A DNA stretch of 49,378 nt from Actinomycetospora chibensis (GTDB taxonomy: Bacteria; Actinomycetota; Actinomycetes; Mycobacteriales; Pseudonocardiaceae), in contig NZ_JAQZAM010000031.1 of the NCBI RefSeq assembly GCF_028737215.1, positions 1 through 49,378 of the forward strand. The letters are read 5' to 3'. The translations under genes were made by a program, and so were the position numbers. The first letter of the stretch is position 1; each line of letters opens with the position of its first letter. The notes beneath the pieces are model-generated. The model saw nothing but the letters and a program-made list of their open reading frames with translations. It ran no database searches and was not told where the DNA came from. Positions 41,361 through 49,327 of the stretch are shown here, one piece after another.

Positions 41361-42121
41361 GCGGCACCGAACGGTCCGGATTCCGCGGAGCGATCTTCGA
41401 CGTGGACGGCGTCCTCGTCGACTCCCCCCACGAGGAGGCCTGGCGCGAGTCGCTGCGCGAGCTCATGGAGGGCCCGTGGTCCGACATCGCCGGGCAGACG
41501 AGCTACTCGCCGGAGAAGTTCACGCCCGCGCTCTACCACGAGCGCATGTCGGGCAAGCCCCGCACGGCCGGGGCGACCGCGGCGCTCGAGTACTTCGGCG
41601 TGCCCGACATCGACCGTCGCGTGAAGGAGTACGGCGAGTACAAGCAGGAAATGATCATCCGGCTGATCTCCGAGGGCCGGTTCTCGGCCTACGACGACGC
41701 CGTGCGCTTCGTGCTCGCCGTCCGGAACGCGGGGATCCCGGTCGCGGCGGCGTCGTCGTCGAAGAACGCCAAGATGTTCCTCGAGCGCATCGACCTCTCC
41801 CGCTTCGGCGGCACCGGCAACCTGCACCAGGTGTTCGACGTCGACGTCTCGGGGCGCGACTTCGCCCACGGCAAGCCGGACCCCGAGATCTTCCTGACCG
41901 CCGCGCGGGAGCTCGGCGTCGAGCCCGCGGACGCGTTCGTCGCCGAGGACGCCGTCAACGGCATCCAGGCCGCGAAGGCCGGCGGGTTCTCCGCGCTCGG
42001 GGTGTCGCGCGCCGACGACGTCGACGCGCTCGCGGCCGAGGGCGCCGACGTCGTCGTCACCGACATGGGCGAGATCGACCTGTCCGCGCTGGGGCGGGGC
42101 GAGCTGGTGAGGACGTCATGA
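41357..42121 (+). CDS. pgmB: Beta-phosphoglucomutase (HAD family)
   Basis: The ATG overlaps the GH65 stop (ATGA). The 254-residue protein has nucleophile D15 and acid D17 in FDVDGVLVDSPHEEAWR, the helical cap, AAASSSKNAKMFL (Ser of motif 2), HGKPDPEIFL (Lys of motif 3) and VAEDAVNGIQAAKAGG (motif 4). It converts beta-glucose 1-phosphate to glucose 6-phosphate, which fits with the beta-anomer made by inverting GH65 phosphorylases. It overlaps the glucokinase gene by four bases. Confidence 0.9.
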   Translation: MSGTERSGFRGAIFDVDGVLVDSPHEEAWRESLRELMEGPWSDIAGQTSYSPEKFTPALYHERMSGKPRTAGATAALEYFGVPDIDRRVKEYGEYKQEMIIRLISEGRFSAYDDAVRFVLAVRNAGIPVAAASSSKNAKMFLERIDLSRFGGTGNLHQVFDVDVSGRDFAHGKPDPEIFLTAARELGVEPADAFVAEDAVNGIQAAKAGGFSALGVSRADDVDALAAEGADVVVTDMGEIDLSALGRGELVRTS

Positions 42122-43095
42122 GCGGGCTGACGGTCGGCGTCGACGTCGGTGGCACCAAGATCGCGGCGGGCGTGGTCGACGATGACGGCAAGCTCATCGC
42201 GTCGACCCGTCGCGAGACCCCGGCCACCGACACCCACCTGGTGCTCGAGGGCATCGCGGACGCCGTCCGCGAGCTGGGCAGCCACCATCAGATCGAGGCC
42301 GTGGGCATCGGCGCGGCCGGCTTCGTCGACGCGGGCCGGGCGACGGTGCTCTTCGCGCCCAACCTGGCCTGGCGCGACGAGGACCTCAAGGCGGAGCTCA
42401 GCAGCCGGCTGGACCTGCCGGTGGTGGTGGAGAACGACGCCAACGCCGTCGCCTGGGCCGAGTCGCGCTTCGGCGCGGGCCGCGACCACGACGACCTCGT
42501 GGCGATCACCATCGGCACCGGGATCGGCGGCGGGATCATCTCGTCGGGCCGGCTGCTCCGAGGTGGGTACGGGGTGGCCGCGGAGATCGGCCACATCACG
42601 ATGGTCCCGTACGGCCGCCGCTGCGGCTGCGGGCTGCAGGGGTGCTGGGAGCAGTACGGCTCCGGGCGGGCGCTGGTCACCGAGGCCCGGGAGATCGCGC
42701 GGCACTCGCCGGCGTTCGCGGCCGGGCTCCTCGCGATGGCCGGGGGCGATCCGGAGGCCATCACCGGCGAGATGGTGACGGCCTGCGCCCAGCAGGGCGA
42801 CGTCGGAGGCCTGCACTGCTTCGACGAGATCGGCCGCTGGATCGGGCTGGGGCTGGCCCAGCTCGCCGCCGTGCTCGACCCGACGCTCTTCGTCCTCGGT
42901 GGCGGGGTCTCCGCCGCCGGGGACCTGCTGCGCGAGCGGGTCGAGGCGATGTTCCGGGGGAACCTCACCGGACGCGGGCACCGGCCCGTCGCCGAGGTGC
43001 GGCTCGCCGAGCTGGGTTGGGAATCCGGGATGGTCGGCGCGGCCGACCTCGCCCGGACGAATGACGACACATCCGTTCCGGGGAGTGACCGATGA
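42118..43095 (+). CDS. glk: ROK-family glucokinase
   Basis: 325 residues. The phosphate loop is intact (VGVDVGGTKIAAGVVD, 6-21), with VVVENDANAVAWAESRFGAG (catalytic Asp), ITIGTGIGGGIISSGRLL, EIGHITMVPYG and the zinc motif CGCGLQGCWEQYGSG. It would phosphorylate the free glucose released by the phosphorylase. It has no DNA-binding domain, unlike the ROK protein at 36374. It overlaps both neighbours by four bases. Confidence 0.93.
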   Translation: MSGLTVGVDVGGTKIAAGVVDDDGKLIASTRRETPATDTHLVLEGIADAVRELGSHHQIEAVGIGAAGFVDAGRATVLFAPNLAWRDEDLKAELSSRLDLPVVVENDANAVAWAESRFGAGRDHDDLVAITIGTGIGGGIISSGRLLRGGYGVAAEIGHITMVPYGRRCGCGLQGCWEQYGSGRALVTEAREIARHSPAFAAGLLAMAGGDPEAITGEMVTACAQQGDVGGLHCFDEIGRWIGLGLAQLAAVLDPTLFVLGGGVSAAGDLLRERVEAMFRGNLTGRGHRPVAEVRLAELGWESGMVGAADLARTNDDTSVPGSDR

Positions 43096-44555
43096 GTACT
43101 GATTCCGGGTCCACGTCAGGGTCGGGCGCGCCCGGCTCACGGGAGAAGACGACCGCCAAGGCGATCCTCATCTCCATCGTCGCCGCCGTCGGCGGCTTCC
43201 TGTTCGGCTTCGACTCCAGCGTCATCAACGGCGCCGTCGACGCCCTCAACGACCAGTTCGGACTGCAGGACAGCCCGCTGCTGTCCGGCTTCGCGGTGGC
43301 CGTGGCCCTCCTGGGCTCGGCGGTGGGCGCCTGGTTCGCCGGGCCGTTCGCCGACCGCTACGGCCGCGTCCGCGTCATGCTCATCGCGGCCGCCCTGTTC
43401 GCGATCAGCTCGATCGGCTCCGGTCTGGCGTTCGCCGTCTGGGACCTGATCATCTGGCGCTTCCTCGCCGGCGTCGGCATCGGCATCGCCTCGGTAATCG
43501 CCCCCGCCTACATCGCCGAGATCGCGCCCGCCCACATCCGCGGCCGGCTCGCCTCGCTGCAGCAGATGGCGATCGTCCTCGGCATCTTCGTCGCCCTGCT
43601 CTCCGACGCCCTGCTCGCCGGCGTGGCCGGCGGCGCGGCGGAGACGTTCTGGCTTGGCCTCGAGGCGTGGCGCTGGATGTTCCTCGTCGGTCTCATCCCG
43701 TCGATCATCTACGCGGTTCTCGCCCTGCGGATCCCCGAGTCGCCCCGCTACCTCGTGGCGAAGGGACGCATGGAGGAGGCCGGCCGGGTCCTCGCCCAGG
43801 TGCTGGGACAGCCGGTCGACTCGGTGCAGGCCAAGGTCCGCGAGATCGCCGTGACCCTGGAGCGCGAGGAGAAGCCCAGCCTGCGCGATCTGCGGGGGAG
43901 CGCGGCGGGCCTGCGCCCGATCGTCTGGGTCGGCATCCTGCTGTCGGTCTTCCAGCAGTTCGTCGGCATCAACGTGATCTTCTACTACTCGACGACGCTG
44001 TGGCAGGCCGTCGGGTTCTCCGAGGCCGACTCGTTCCTGGCGTCGGTCATCAACTCGCTGGTCAACGTGCTCGCCACGGTCGTGGCGATCCTCATCGTCG
44101 ACAAGGTCGGCCGGAAGCCGATGCTGCTCGGCGGCTCGGCCGGCATGGTCGTGACGCTGACGATCATGGCGATCGCGTTCTCGCAGGCGATCATCACCGT
44201 CGGCGCGGACGGCTCCGAGGAGCCGAGCCTGCCCGGTCCCTGGGGCCCGATCGCGCTGGTCGCGGCGAACCTCTACGTCGTCGCGTTCGCGGTCTCGTGG
44301 GGCCCGGTGGTCTGGGTGCTGCTCGGGGAGATGTTCCCGAACTGGCTGCGTGCCGCCGCCCTGTCCGTGGCCGCTGCCGCGCAGTGGATCGCGAACTTCC
44401 TCATCACGGTCACGTTCCAGTCCCTGGCCGACATCGGTCTGACGCTCGCCTACGGGCTCTACGCGACCTTCGCCCTCCTGTCGTTCCTGTTCGTCAGCAA
44501 GTACGTGCAGGAGACCAAGGGCAAGGAGCTGGAGGAGATGCTCGCCCCGAAGTGA
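43092..44555 (+). CDS. Sugar:proton symporter, MFS sugar-porter family
   Basis: 487 residues, 12 helices. Sugar-porter signatures: GGFLFGFDSSVINGAVDALN in helix 1, GPFADRYGRVRVML, PAYIAEIAPAHIRGRLASLQ, LRIPESPRYLVAKGRMEEA before the central loop, QQFVGINVIFYYSTTLWQAV in helix 7, DKVGRKPML and VQETKGKELEEM at the end. It most likely imports glucose or another hexose, or possibly a disaccharide, feeding the glucokinase and phosphorylase encoded just upstream. It is the last gene of the operon, followed by a strong hairpin. Confidence 0.9.
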   Translation: MSTDSGSTSGSGAPGSREKTTAKAILISIVAAVGGFLFGFDSSVINGAVDALNDQFGLQDSPLLSGFAVAVALLGSAVGAWFAGPFADRYGRVRVMLIAAALFAISSIGSGLAFAVWDLIIWRFLAGVGIGIASVIAPAYIAEIAPAHIRGRLASLQQMAIVLGIFVALLSDALLAGVAGGAAETFWLGLEAWRWMFLVGLIPSIIYAVLALRIPESPRYLVAKGRMEEAGRVLAQVLGQPVDSVQAKVREIAVTLEREEKPSLRDLRGSAAGLRPIVWVGILLSVFQQFVGINVIFYYSTTLWQAVGFSEADSFLASVINSLVNVLATVVAILIVDKVGRKPMLLGGSAGMVVTLTIMAIAFSQAIITVGADGSEEPSLPGPWGPIALVAANLYVVAFAVSWGPVVWVLLGEMFPNWLRAAALSVAAAAQWIANFLITVTFQSLADIGLTLAYGLYATFALLSFLFVSKYVQETKGKELEEMLAPK

Positions 44556-44571
44556 TGTGGCCTCCGGCCTC

Positions 44572-44611
44572 GTGAGTGCCTGTCCGTGCCCTGGCACGGA
44601 CAGGCACTCAC
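44572..44611 (+). terminator. 19-bp hairpin terminator after the sugar operon
   Basis: GTGAGTGCCTGTCCGTGCC (44572-44590) pairs perfectly with 44593-44611, leaving CT in the centre. It starts 17 bases after the transporter stop and has no U tract. Its ends match those of the hairpin at 22429-22472. Confidence 0.8.
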
Positions 44612-44631
44612 ACCCGTAACGCGCTGGACCG

Positions 44632-44673
44632 GGGCAGGACGATCAGGAGATGGATCTCCTGATCGACCTGCCC
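44632..44673. repeat. 42-bp near-perfect inverted repeat
   Basis: The 20-base arm at 44632-44651 (GGGCAGGACGATCAGGAGAT) pairs with 44654-44673 with one mismatch around a central GG. The inner 11 bases on each side (GATCAGGAGAT/ATCTCCTGATC) are perfect. It begins 20 bases after the terminator hairpin. Confidence 0.85.
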
Positions 44674-45091
44674 TGCCGCCGTCTGCGCCTCGTCCTCGAC
44701 GAGGGCTCCGACCGCGTCGCCCTGCTCGCCGAGCTCCGCTCCCGCCGCGGTGCGGACCCTCCGCGCTGCCTCGCCGACCCGGGCCGCCCGTGCGGCCCGG
44801 GTCGGCCGTGTGCGTTCTCCTCCCGCCGCGACCGGGCTCCGCGCCGCCCGCCGGAGTCCGCCCAGGGCGTGATCAGCAGACCGAAAGGCACCTCTCGACG
44901 CCCGCGGAGGCGCCTGGCGTCCTGGTGATCTCCGGCTGGGTGGTCGGCGCCGGACGACGGGCACGTTGCGCATGATCATCGGGACGCGTCGCCTGCGGAA
45001 CGTGCCCGTCGTGCTTCCAGCCCGCGCCGTCGACACGGTCGAGAGATCGAAGTGGAGAGGTCTCCCGGAGACCACCGGCGCTCGCGCGGTG
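44674..45091. other. Intergenic stretch without a supported gene
   Basis: A plus-strand frame of 92 codons starts inside the inverted repeat (ATG 44650; MDLLIDLPCRRLRLVLDEGS) and has good third-position GC for about 35 codons, then becomes Arg/Pro-rich. It may be a decayed gene. The opposite strand offers only a low-complexity frame. I support no gene here. Confidence 0.4.
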
Positions 45092-45547
45092 TCACGCCCA
45101 CAGATGACGATGCCGAGCGTCGGACAGCGTGCCCGGCGGGAATTCGCGCACCCCGCGCCGAGGGTCGTAGGTGGCGATGAGGGTGTCGAAGTCGTGGGTG
45201 AGGATCGCGGGCCATTCGAGCCGCTCGGCCAGGCGATCGAAGACGGCGCGCGCGGCGGCCTGCTGTTCCTCCTCGGTCTCGACCGGAGCCCAGAGCTGCC
45301 AGATCATCGGGACGTCGTCGAAGATCGCGAAGTCCTCGGGTTCGACCTTCCGCTCCATGGCTGTGTAGTCGTTGACGTCGACCGCGCCGCCGACGGGCCC
45401 GCCGAATCCGTCATCGTGCCCACCGCTGACGATGACGTGGGCACCGTCGACGGTCAGTGTCATGTCCAGCCTCGCGGCCAGGACCCGTGCGACCCGGGCG
45501 GGGTCGGTGTCGTCGGGAGTGAACCAGAGCTGCTCGAAGACGGACAT
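45092..45547 (-). CDS. Putative immunity protein of the adjacent toxin
   Basis: The ATG at 45547 lies two bases after the toxin stop (TGAGCATG) with no ribosome binding site of its own, so translation is probably coupled. The 151-residue protein (MSVFEQLWFTPDDTDPARVA) is acidic and alpha-beta: DMTLTVDGAHVIVSGGHDD, ERKVEPEDFAIFDDVPMIWQ, EEEQQAAARAVFDRLAERLE and LTHDFDTLIATYDPRRG. I do not recognise the family. A small acidic protein directly behind a polymorphic toxin is the classic place for its cognate inhibitor. Confidence 0.65.
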   Translation of the reverse strand: MSVFEQLWFTPDDTDPARVARVLAARLDMTLTVDGAHVIVSGGHDDGFGGPVGGAVDVNDYTAMERKVEPEDFAIFDDVPMIWQLWAPVETEEEQQAAARAVFDRLAERLEWPAILTHDFDTLIATYDPRRGVREFPPGTLSDARHRHLWA

Positions 45548-45549
45548 GC

Positions 45550-46746
45550 TCAGGGAAAGGGGAGGACGGTGCCGTCGCCGAGGACGATCCGCACATCGTC
45601 GGGGATCGGTCGTCCCGACCTCTCGAGGTGTCGGAGCGCCCGGTCCCATCCCTCCTTCGCCACATCAGCGGTCAGGTCCTTGGCCCGGCCGTCGAGCACC
45701 ACCTGACCGCCGCCGACACCGTCGAGCTGATCGAGGGCCTCGCGCATCCGCCGGGACACCGAGTTGGACGTGTTGCTCACCTCCTTGACCTCCGTGTACG
45801 TCCCGCCGTCGTGGGGCCCGCGTCGCACGAGGAGATCCGGGTTCCCGTACTTCTCGACGGATCGCGGTGCCCGGGAGTGAACCATCGCTCCCTCGTCCTC
45901 GAGGAGTCGCGCCGTCACGCGCTCCTTCGGCAGCAGTCGGCTGGCACTCTCGTCGAGCCCCGGCCGCCAGGCGCCGTGGAGCGGGCCCCAGTCGGTGGGC
46001 TCGAGCGCCGCGCGGATGCCACCGCCCGGGCCGCGCAGGAGCTCCGGCCCCGGGGCGGCCTCGCGCAGAGCGCGGGTGGCGACGACGCCGGCGCCGGTGC
46101 CGAGGACACCTCCGGCCCCCGACCACATGGCCGTGGTGCCGAGCTCGTCGGCCGAGTAGCCGCCCTCATCGAGGGCCTCGACGCGGTAGACCTGACCGAC
46201 CGCGTTCGCGGCGACCCCGTCGACCGTGCCGAACGTGGCGCCCGTGAGCGCCGTGGACACGATGCCGGTGACCGAGCTCGAGACCCGGACGCCGATCGAC
46301 GCCGCCACCGCGACCAGACGGGCCGCGATGCCGGCGGCAGCCGCGGCCGAGGCGCCGAAGGTGAACCAGGCTGCGGCGGCGCCGAGGACGACGCCCGCGC
46401 CGATCTCGACGGCCAGCGCCTCGATCTCGTGCTTCGCGGTCTCGACCTCGTCGGCGTACTGCCGCAACGCGCCGGCGATGGCCCGGCAGCCGTCGGCGCC
46501 GGGGGCCAGACCGTCGCGCTCGAATCCGCCCCACCGATCGCGGAACGCGTCGGCGGCGTCGCCGGACCACCCCGCCACGGCACCCGTCGCGGCGTCCCGG
46601 CCGGCCTCGGCGGTGCGGTCCAGCGCCACGGCCATCCGGTCCCAGGCATCGGCGGCGGCGCGGAGGTCGCCCTCCTCGGCGTCGGGCCACCAGAGCCCGA
46701 CGGTGGAGACGACGGTGTCGACCGCCTGGTCTCCGCGGCTGCTCAC
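45550..46746 (-). CDS. WXG-type polymorphic toxin with C-terminal nuclease-like domain
   Basis: 398 residues from a GTG overlapping the WXG100 gene. The N-terminal 110 residues are helical with a W60-S-G62 motif in GAVAGWSGDAADAFRDRWGG, as in type VII-secreted proteins. A Gly/Ala hydrophobic region spans about 115-225. The C-terminal 110 residues look like a nuclease: NPDLLVRRG (D304), TYTEVKEVSN (E319-V-K321) and EALDQLDGVGGGQVVLDGRA, which gives the D...E-x-K order of PD-(D/E)XK enzymes and resembles CdiA tRNase tips. It should be exported by a type VII (ESX) system, none of which is in the window, and act on nucleic acid in rival cells. Confidence 0.75.
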   Translation of the reverse strand: MSSRGDQAVDTVVSTVGLWWPDAEEGDLRAAADAWDRMAVALDRTAEAGRDAATGAVAGWSGDAADAFRDRWGGFERDGLAPGADGCRAIAGALRQYADEVETAKHEIEALAVEIGAGVVLGAAAAWFTFGASAAAAAGIAARLVAVAASIGVRVSSSVTGIVSTALTGATFGTVDGVAANAVGQVYRVEALDEGGYSADELGTTAMWSGAGGVLGTGAGVVATRALREAAPGPELLRGPGGGIRAALEPTDWGPLHGAWRPGLDESASRLLPKERVTARLLEDEGAMVHSRAPRSVEKYGNPDLLVRRGPHDGGTYTEVKEVSNTSNSVSRRMREALDQLDGVGGGQVVLDGRAKDLTADVAKEGWDRALRHLERSGRPIPDDVRIVLGDGTVLPFP

Positions 46747-47039
46747 GAGGTCCCACCGTCGCTCGCCCGGTAGTCGGCCGCCGCCCGTTCCAGGCCCTCG
46801 GGTACGGACGCGAGCGCCCGGGTCAGCGCGTCGAGCGCGCGGAGGCCCTCGTCCGCTCGCGGCCGGTAGCCCGCGGCGAACCGCCGCCCCTGCTCATCGC
46901 CGCCCCACACGTCTCCGAGGCCGCCGAGCGCACCACGGAGCTCCACGACCGCCTGCGCGAGCTCGTCGGCGACGCCTCGGAAGCGTTGCGCGGCCGGGTC
47001 GAGGGCGGCGTCCGGGCTGACGTGGAACCCCCCGCTCAT
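46743..47039 (-). CDS. WXG100-like partner protein
   Basis: The 98-residue protein starts MSGGFHVSPDAALDPAAQRF. A helical hairpin (VADELAQAVVELRGALGGLG, then QGRRFAAGYRPRADEGLRAL, DALTRALASVPEGLERAAAD) with DVWGGDE at the turn gives the W-x-G layout of ESX substrates. ALDALTRALASV is followed by LERAAADYRASD, similar to the C-terminal export signal Y-x-x-x-D/E (Y91-R-A-S-D95 roughly). It overlaps the toxin start by four bases and would form its co-secreted chaperone partner. It is divergent from pimA. Confidence 0.75.
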   Translation of the reverse strand: MSGGFHVSPDAALDPAAQRFRGVADELAQAVVELRGALGGLGDVWGGDEQGRRFAAGYRPRADEGLRALDALTRALASVPEGLERAAADYRASDGGTS

Positions 47040-47071
47040 GCGGCGGCAGGTTACCGACGCGAGCCGCCCAG

Positions 47072-47077
47072 TAGGCT
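47072..47077 (+). promoter_or_regulatory. Putative -10 of pimA
   Basis: TAGGCT ends ten bases before the pimA ATG. The gap to the divergent WXG100 gene is only 48 bases, so the two promoters must overlap. The leader would be about four bases. Confidence 0.4.
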
Positions 47078-47087
47078 CGCTTTCCTG

Positions 47088-48278
47088 ATGCGCATCGGGA
47101 TCGTGTGTCCGTACTCGCTGGACGTGGCCGGCGGGGTCCAGGCCCACGTCCTCGACCTCGCCCGCGCTCTGACGGGTCTCGGGCACCACGTCGACGTCCT
47201 GGCGCCCGCGGGGTCGGACACCCCGGTGCCCGACGGGGTCACGCGCGCCGGGAAGTCGCTGGGCATCCCGTACAACGGGTCGGTCGCCCGGCTGACGTTC
47301 GGGCCCGTGTCGCTGGCCCGGGTACGGCGCTGGCTGCGCGACGGCGACTTCGACGTCCTGCACGTCCACGAGCCCACCGCACCGAGCCTGTCGTTCCTCG
47401 CGCTGATGGTCGCGGAGGGACCGGTCGTCGCCACCTTCCACACGTCGACCCCGCGCTCGCGCACCATGACGTTCTTCGAGCCCCTGCTGCGCCCGCTGCT
47501 CGAGCGGGTCACCGCGCGGATCGCGGTGTCGCCGCTGGCCCGGCAGGTCTACGTCGAGCACCTCGGCGGCGACGCCGTCGAGATCCCGAACGGCGTCGAC
47601 GTCGCAGCGTTCGCCGACGCGCCGCCGCTGCCCGGGTACGCGAGGCACGGCAACGGCGCGACCGTCGGCTTCGTCGGCCGCTACACCGAGCCGCGCAAGG
47701 GCATGCCCCTGCTGCTCGACGCCCTGCGTCCCCTGGTCGGGCGGCGCCCGGACCTGCGGCTGCTGGTCGTCGGGCGCGGCGACGAGGACGAGCTGCGCCG
47801 GCAGGCGGGTCCGGAGCTCGCCGACCGCATCGAGCTGCTCGGCGCGGTGGACGAGGCGACGAAGACGTCGATGCTCGCCTCGGTCGACCTGCTCGCCATG
47901 CCCAACACGGGCGGCGAGAGCTTCGGCGTCGTGCTGGCCGAGGGCATGGCGGCCGGTGCCCCGGTGGTCGCGAGCGACATCGAGGCCTTCCGCCGCGTGC
48001 TCGGCGAGCCCTCCGCGGGCGTGGTCGTGCCGTCCGGCGAGGTCGAGGCCTGGAGTGCCGCCCTCGGTGCGCTGCTGGACGACCCGGCGCGCCGCGACGC
48101 CCTGCGCGCCGCGGGCGGCGCGCGGGTCGCGGCGTTCGACTGGTCGGTGGTCGCGGCGGCCGTTCTGCGGGTGTACGAGGTCGCCGTGGCCGCCGATCCG
48201 CGCCGGGTCGTCCCGGGCGGCCGGCTCGGTGCCCGGGCGACGTCCGACGCGGAGGCCGAACTACCGTCGTCCTCGTGA
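47088..48278 (+). CDS. pimA: Phosphatidylinositol alpha-mannosyltransferase
   Basis: 396 residues, GT4 (GT-B) fold. RIGIVCPYSLDVAGGVQAHV opens the acceptor domain, VLHVHEPTAPSLSFLALMVA and ATFHTSTPRSRTM follow. The donor domain has IPNGVDVAAF, GFVGRYTEPRKGMPLLLDAL and the E-x7-E block GGESFGVVLAEGMAAGAPVV that holds GDP-mannose. It adds the first mannose to phosphatidylinositol at the inner membrane face. In mycobacteria it follows patA in one operon; here it has its own start region. It overlaps the Nudix gene by four bases. Confidence 0.93.
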   Translation: MRIGIVCPYSLDVAGGVQAHVLDLARALTGLGHHVDVLAPAGSDTPVPDGVTRAGKSLGIPYNGSVARLTFGPVSLARVRRWLRDGDFDVLHVHEPTAPSLSFLALMVAEGPVVATFHTSTPRSRTMTFFEPLLRPLLERVTARIAVSPLARQVYVEHLGGDAVEIPNGVDVAAFADAPPLPGYARHGNGATVGFVGRYTEPRKGMPLLLDALRPLVGRRPDLRLLVVGRGDEDELRRQAGPELADRIELLGAVDEATKTSMLASVDLLAMPNTGGESFGVVLAEGMAAGAPVVASDIEAFRRVLGEPSAGVVVPSGEVEAWSAALGALLDDPARRDALRAAGGARVAAFDWSVVAAAVLRVYEVAVAADPRRVVPGGRLGARATSDAEAELPSSS

Positions 48279-49327
48279 CCCTCCTCGGTGCCACCGGCGT
48301 GCTGGTGGTCCTCGTCGTCCTCGTGGTCCTCCTCGTGGTCGTCGTGACGGCCGGGGTGCTGGTGGCCCGGGCGCGCCGGCTGGACCGGCTGCACGTCCGT
48401 ACCGACGCCGCCGCGGCGGCGCTCGCGGCCGTGCTCGACCGGCGGGCCGCGGTGGTGCGGGCGATCGCCGCCACCGCCGGGCCGGTGGCGCTCACCGACC
48501 CGGACCGCCGGGCCCTGCGTGCGGCCGCCCGGGCCGTCGCCGCCACGCGGGCGGCCTCCGACGGCGGGCTCGACGCGGAGCGCGAGGCGGCCGAGAGCGA
48601 CCTGACCCGGGCCCTCGGCGCCCTCGACACCGCCGCGCTGCCCGCCGACCTCGCCGCCGAGCTGGCCGACGCGCACGTCCGCGTCTCGGTCGCCCGCCGG
48701 GTGCACAACGACGCGGTGCGCGACACGCGCGCCCTGCGCGGCCGACGGATGGTGCGCTGGCTGCACCTGGCCGGCACGGCGCCGGCCCCGCGCTACTTCG
48801 AGATCGCCGAACCGGGTCCGGACGGCGGCACCGCGACGCCGCCCTCGATGCGGACCGCCCAGGACGCGGTTCGGGTGATCGTCGTCGACGACGACGGCCG
48901 CGTGCTGCTCTTCCAGGGCATCGACCCGGCGCGCCCGGCCGAGGCGTTCTGGTTCGCGCCCGGCGGGGGCGTCGAGCCGGGGGAGGAGCCGGTGAAGGCG
49001 GCGGTGCGGACGGTCGGCGAGGAGACCGGGCTCGACGTCGACCCGGCCGCCGTCCAGGGCCCGCTCTGGGTGCGCCAGGTGGTCTTCGAGGCCGACGGCA
49101 CGACGTACGCCGGGCGCGAGCTCTTCCACGCCGTGCACGTGCCGACCGGCGACATCGACACCAGCGCCTTCACCGAGCACGAGGCCCGGACGGTGCGCGG
49201 ACACCGGTGGTGGACCCCGGCCGAGCTGGCCGTGACGCTCGACGTCGTCCACCCCCACCAGCTCCCCGACCTGCTCGCGGACCCCCGGGCCCTCGAGCCG
49301 GGCGGCGTCCCGCTCGCGATCCACTAG
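48275..49327 (+). CDS. Membrane-anchored Nudix protein of the pimA operon
   Basis: 350 residues from a GTG overlapping the pimA stop. A single N-terminal helix (VLVVLVVLVVLLVVVVTAGV) and a helical, Arg/Ala-rich region to about 190 precede the Nudix domain (about 205-345): VRVIVVDDDGRVLLFQGIDP, EAFWFAPGGGVEPGEEPVKA and AVRTVGEETGLDV. The Nudix box has R-T-V-G-E-E where R-E-U-x-E-E is expected, so one conserved Glu is replaced by Thr. Length and position match mycobacterial Rv2609c, whose substrate is not known to me. Confidence 0.85.
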   Translation: MTLLGATGVLVVLVVLVVLLVVVVTAGVLVARARRLDRLHVRTDAAAAALAAVLDRRAAVVRAIAATAGPVALTDPDRRALRAAARAVAATRAASDGGLDAEREAAESDLTRALGALDTAALPADLAAELADAHVRVSVARRVHNDAVRDTRALRGRRMVRWLHLAGTAPAPRYFEIAEPGPDGGTATPPSMRTAQDAVRVIVVDDDGRVLLFQGIDPARPAEAFWFAPGGGVEPGEEPVKAAVRTVGEETGLDVDPAAVQGPLWVRQVVFEADGTTYAGRELFHAVHVPTGDIDTSAFTEHEARTVRGHRWWTPAELAVTLDVVHPHQLPDLLADPRALEPGGVPLAIH

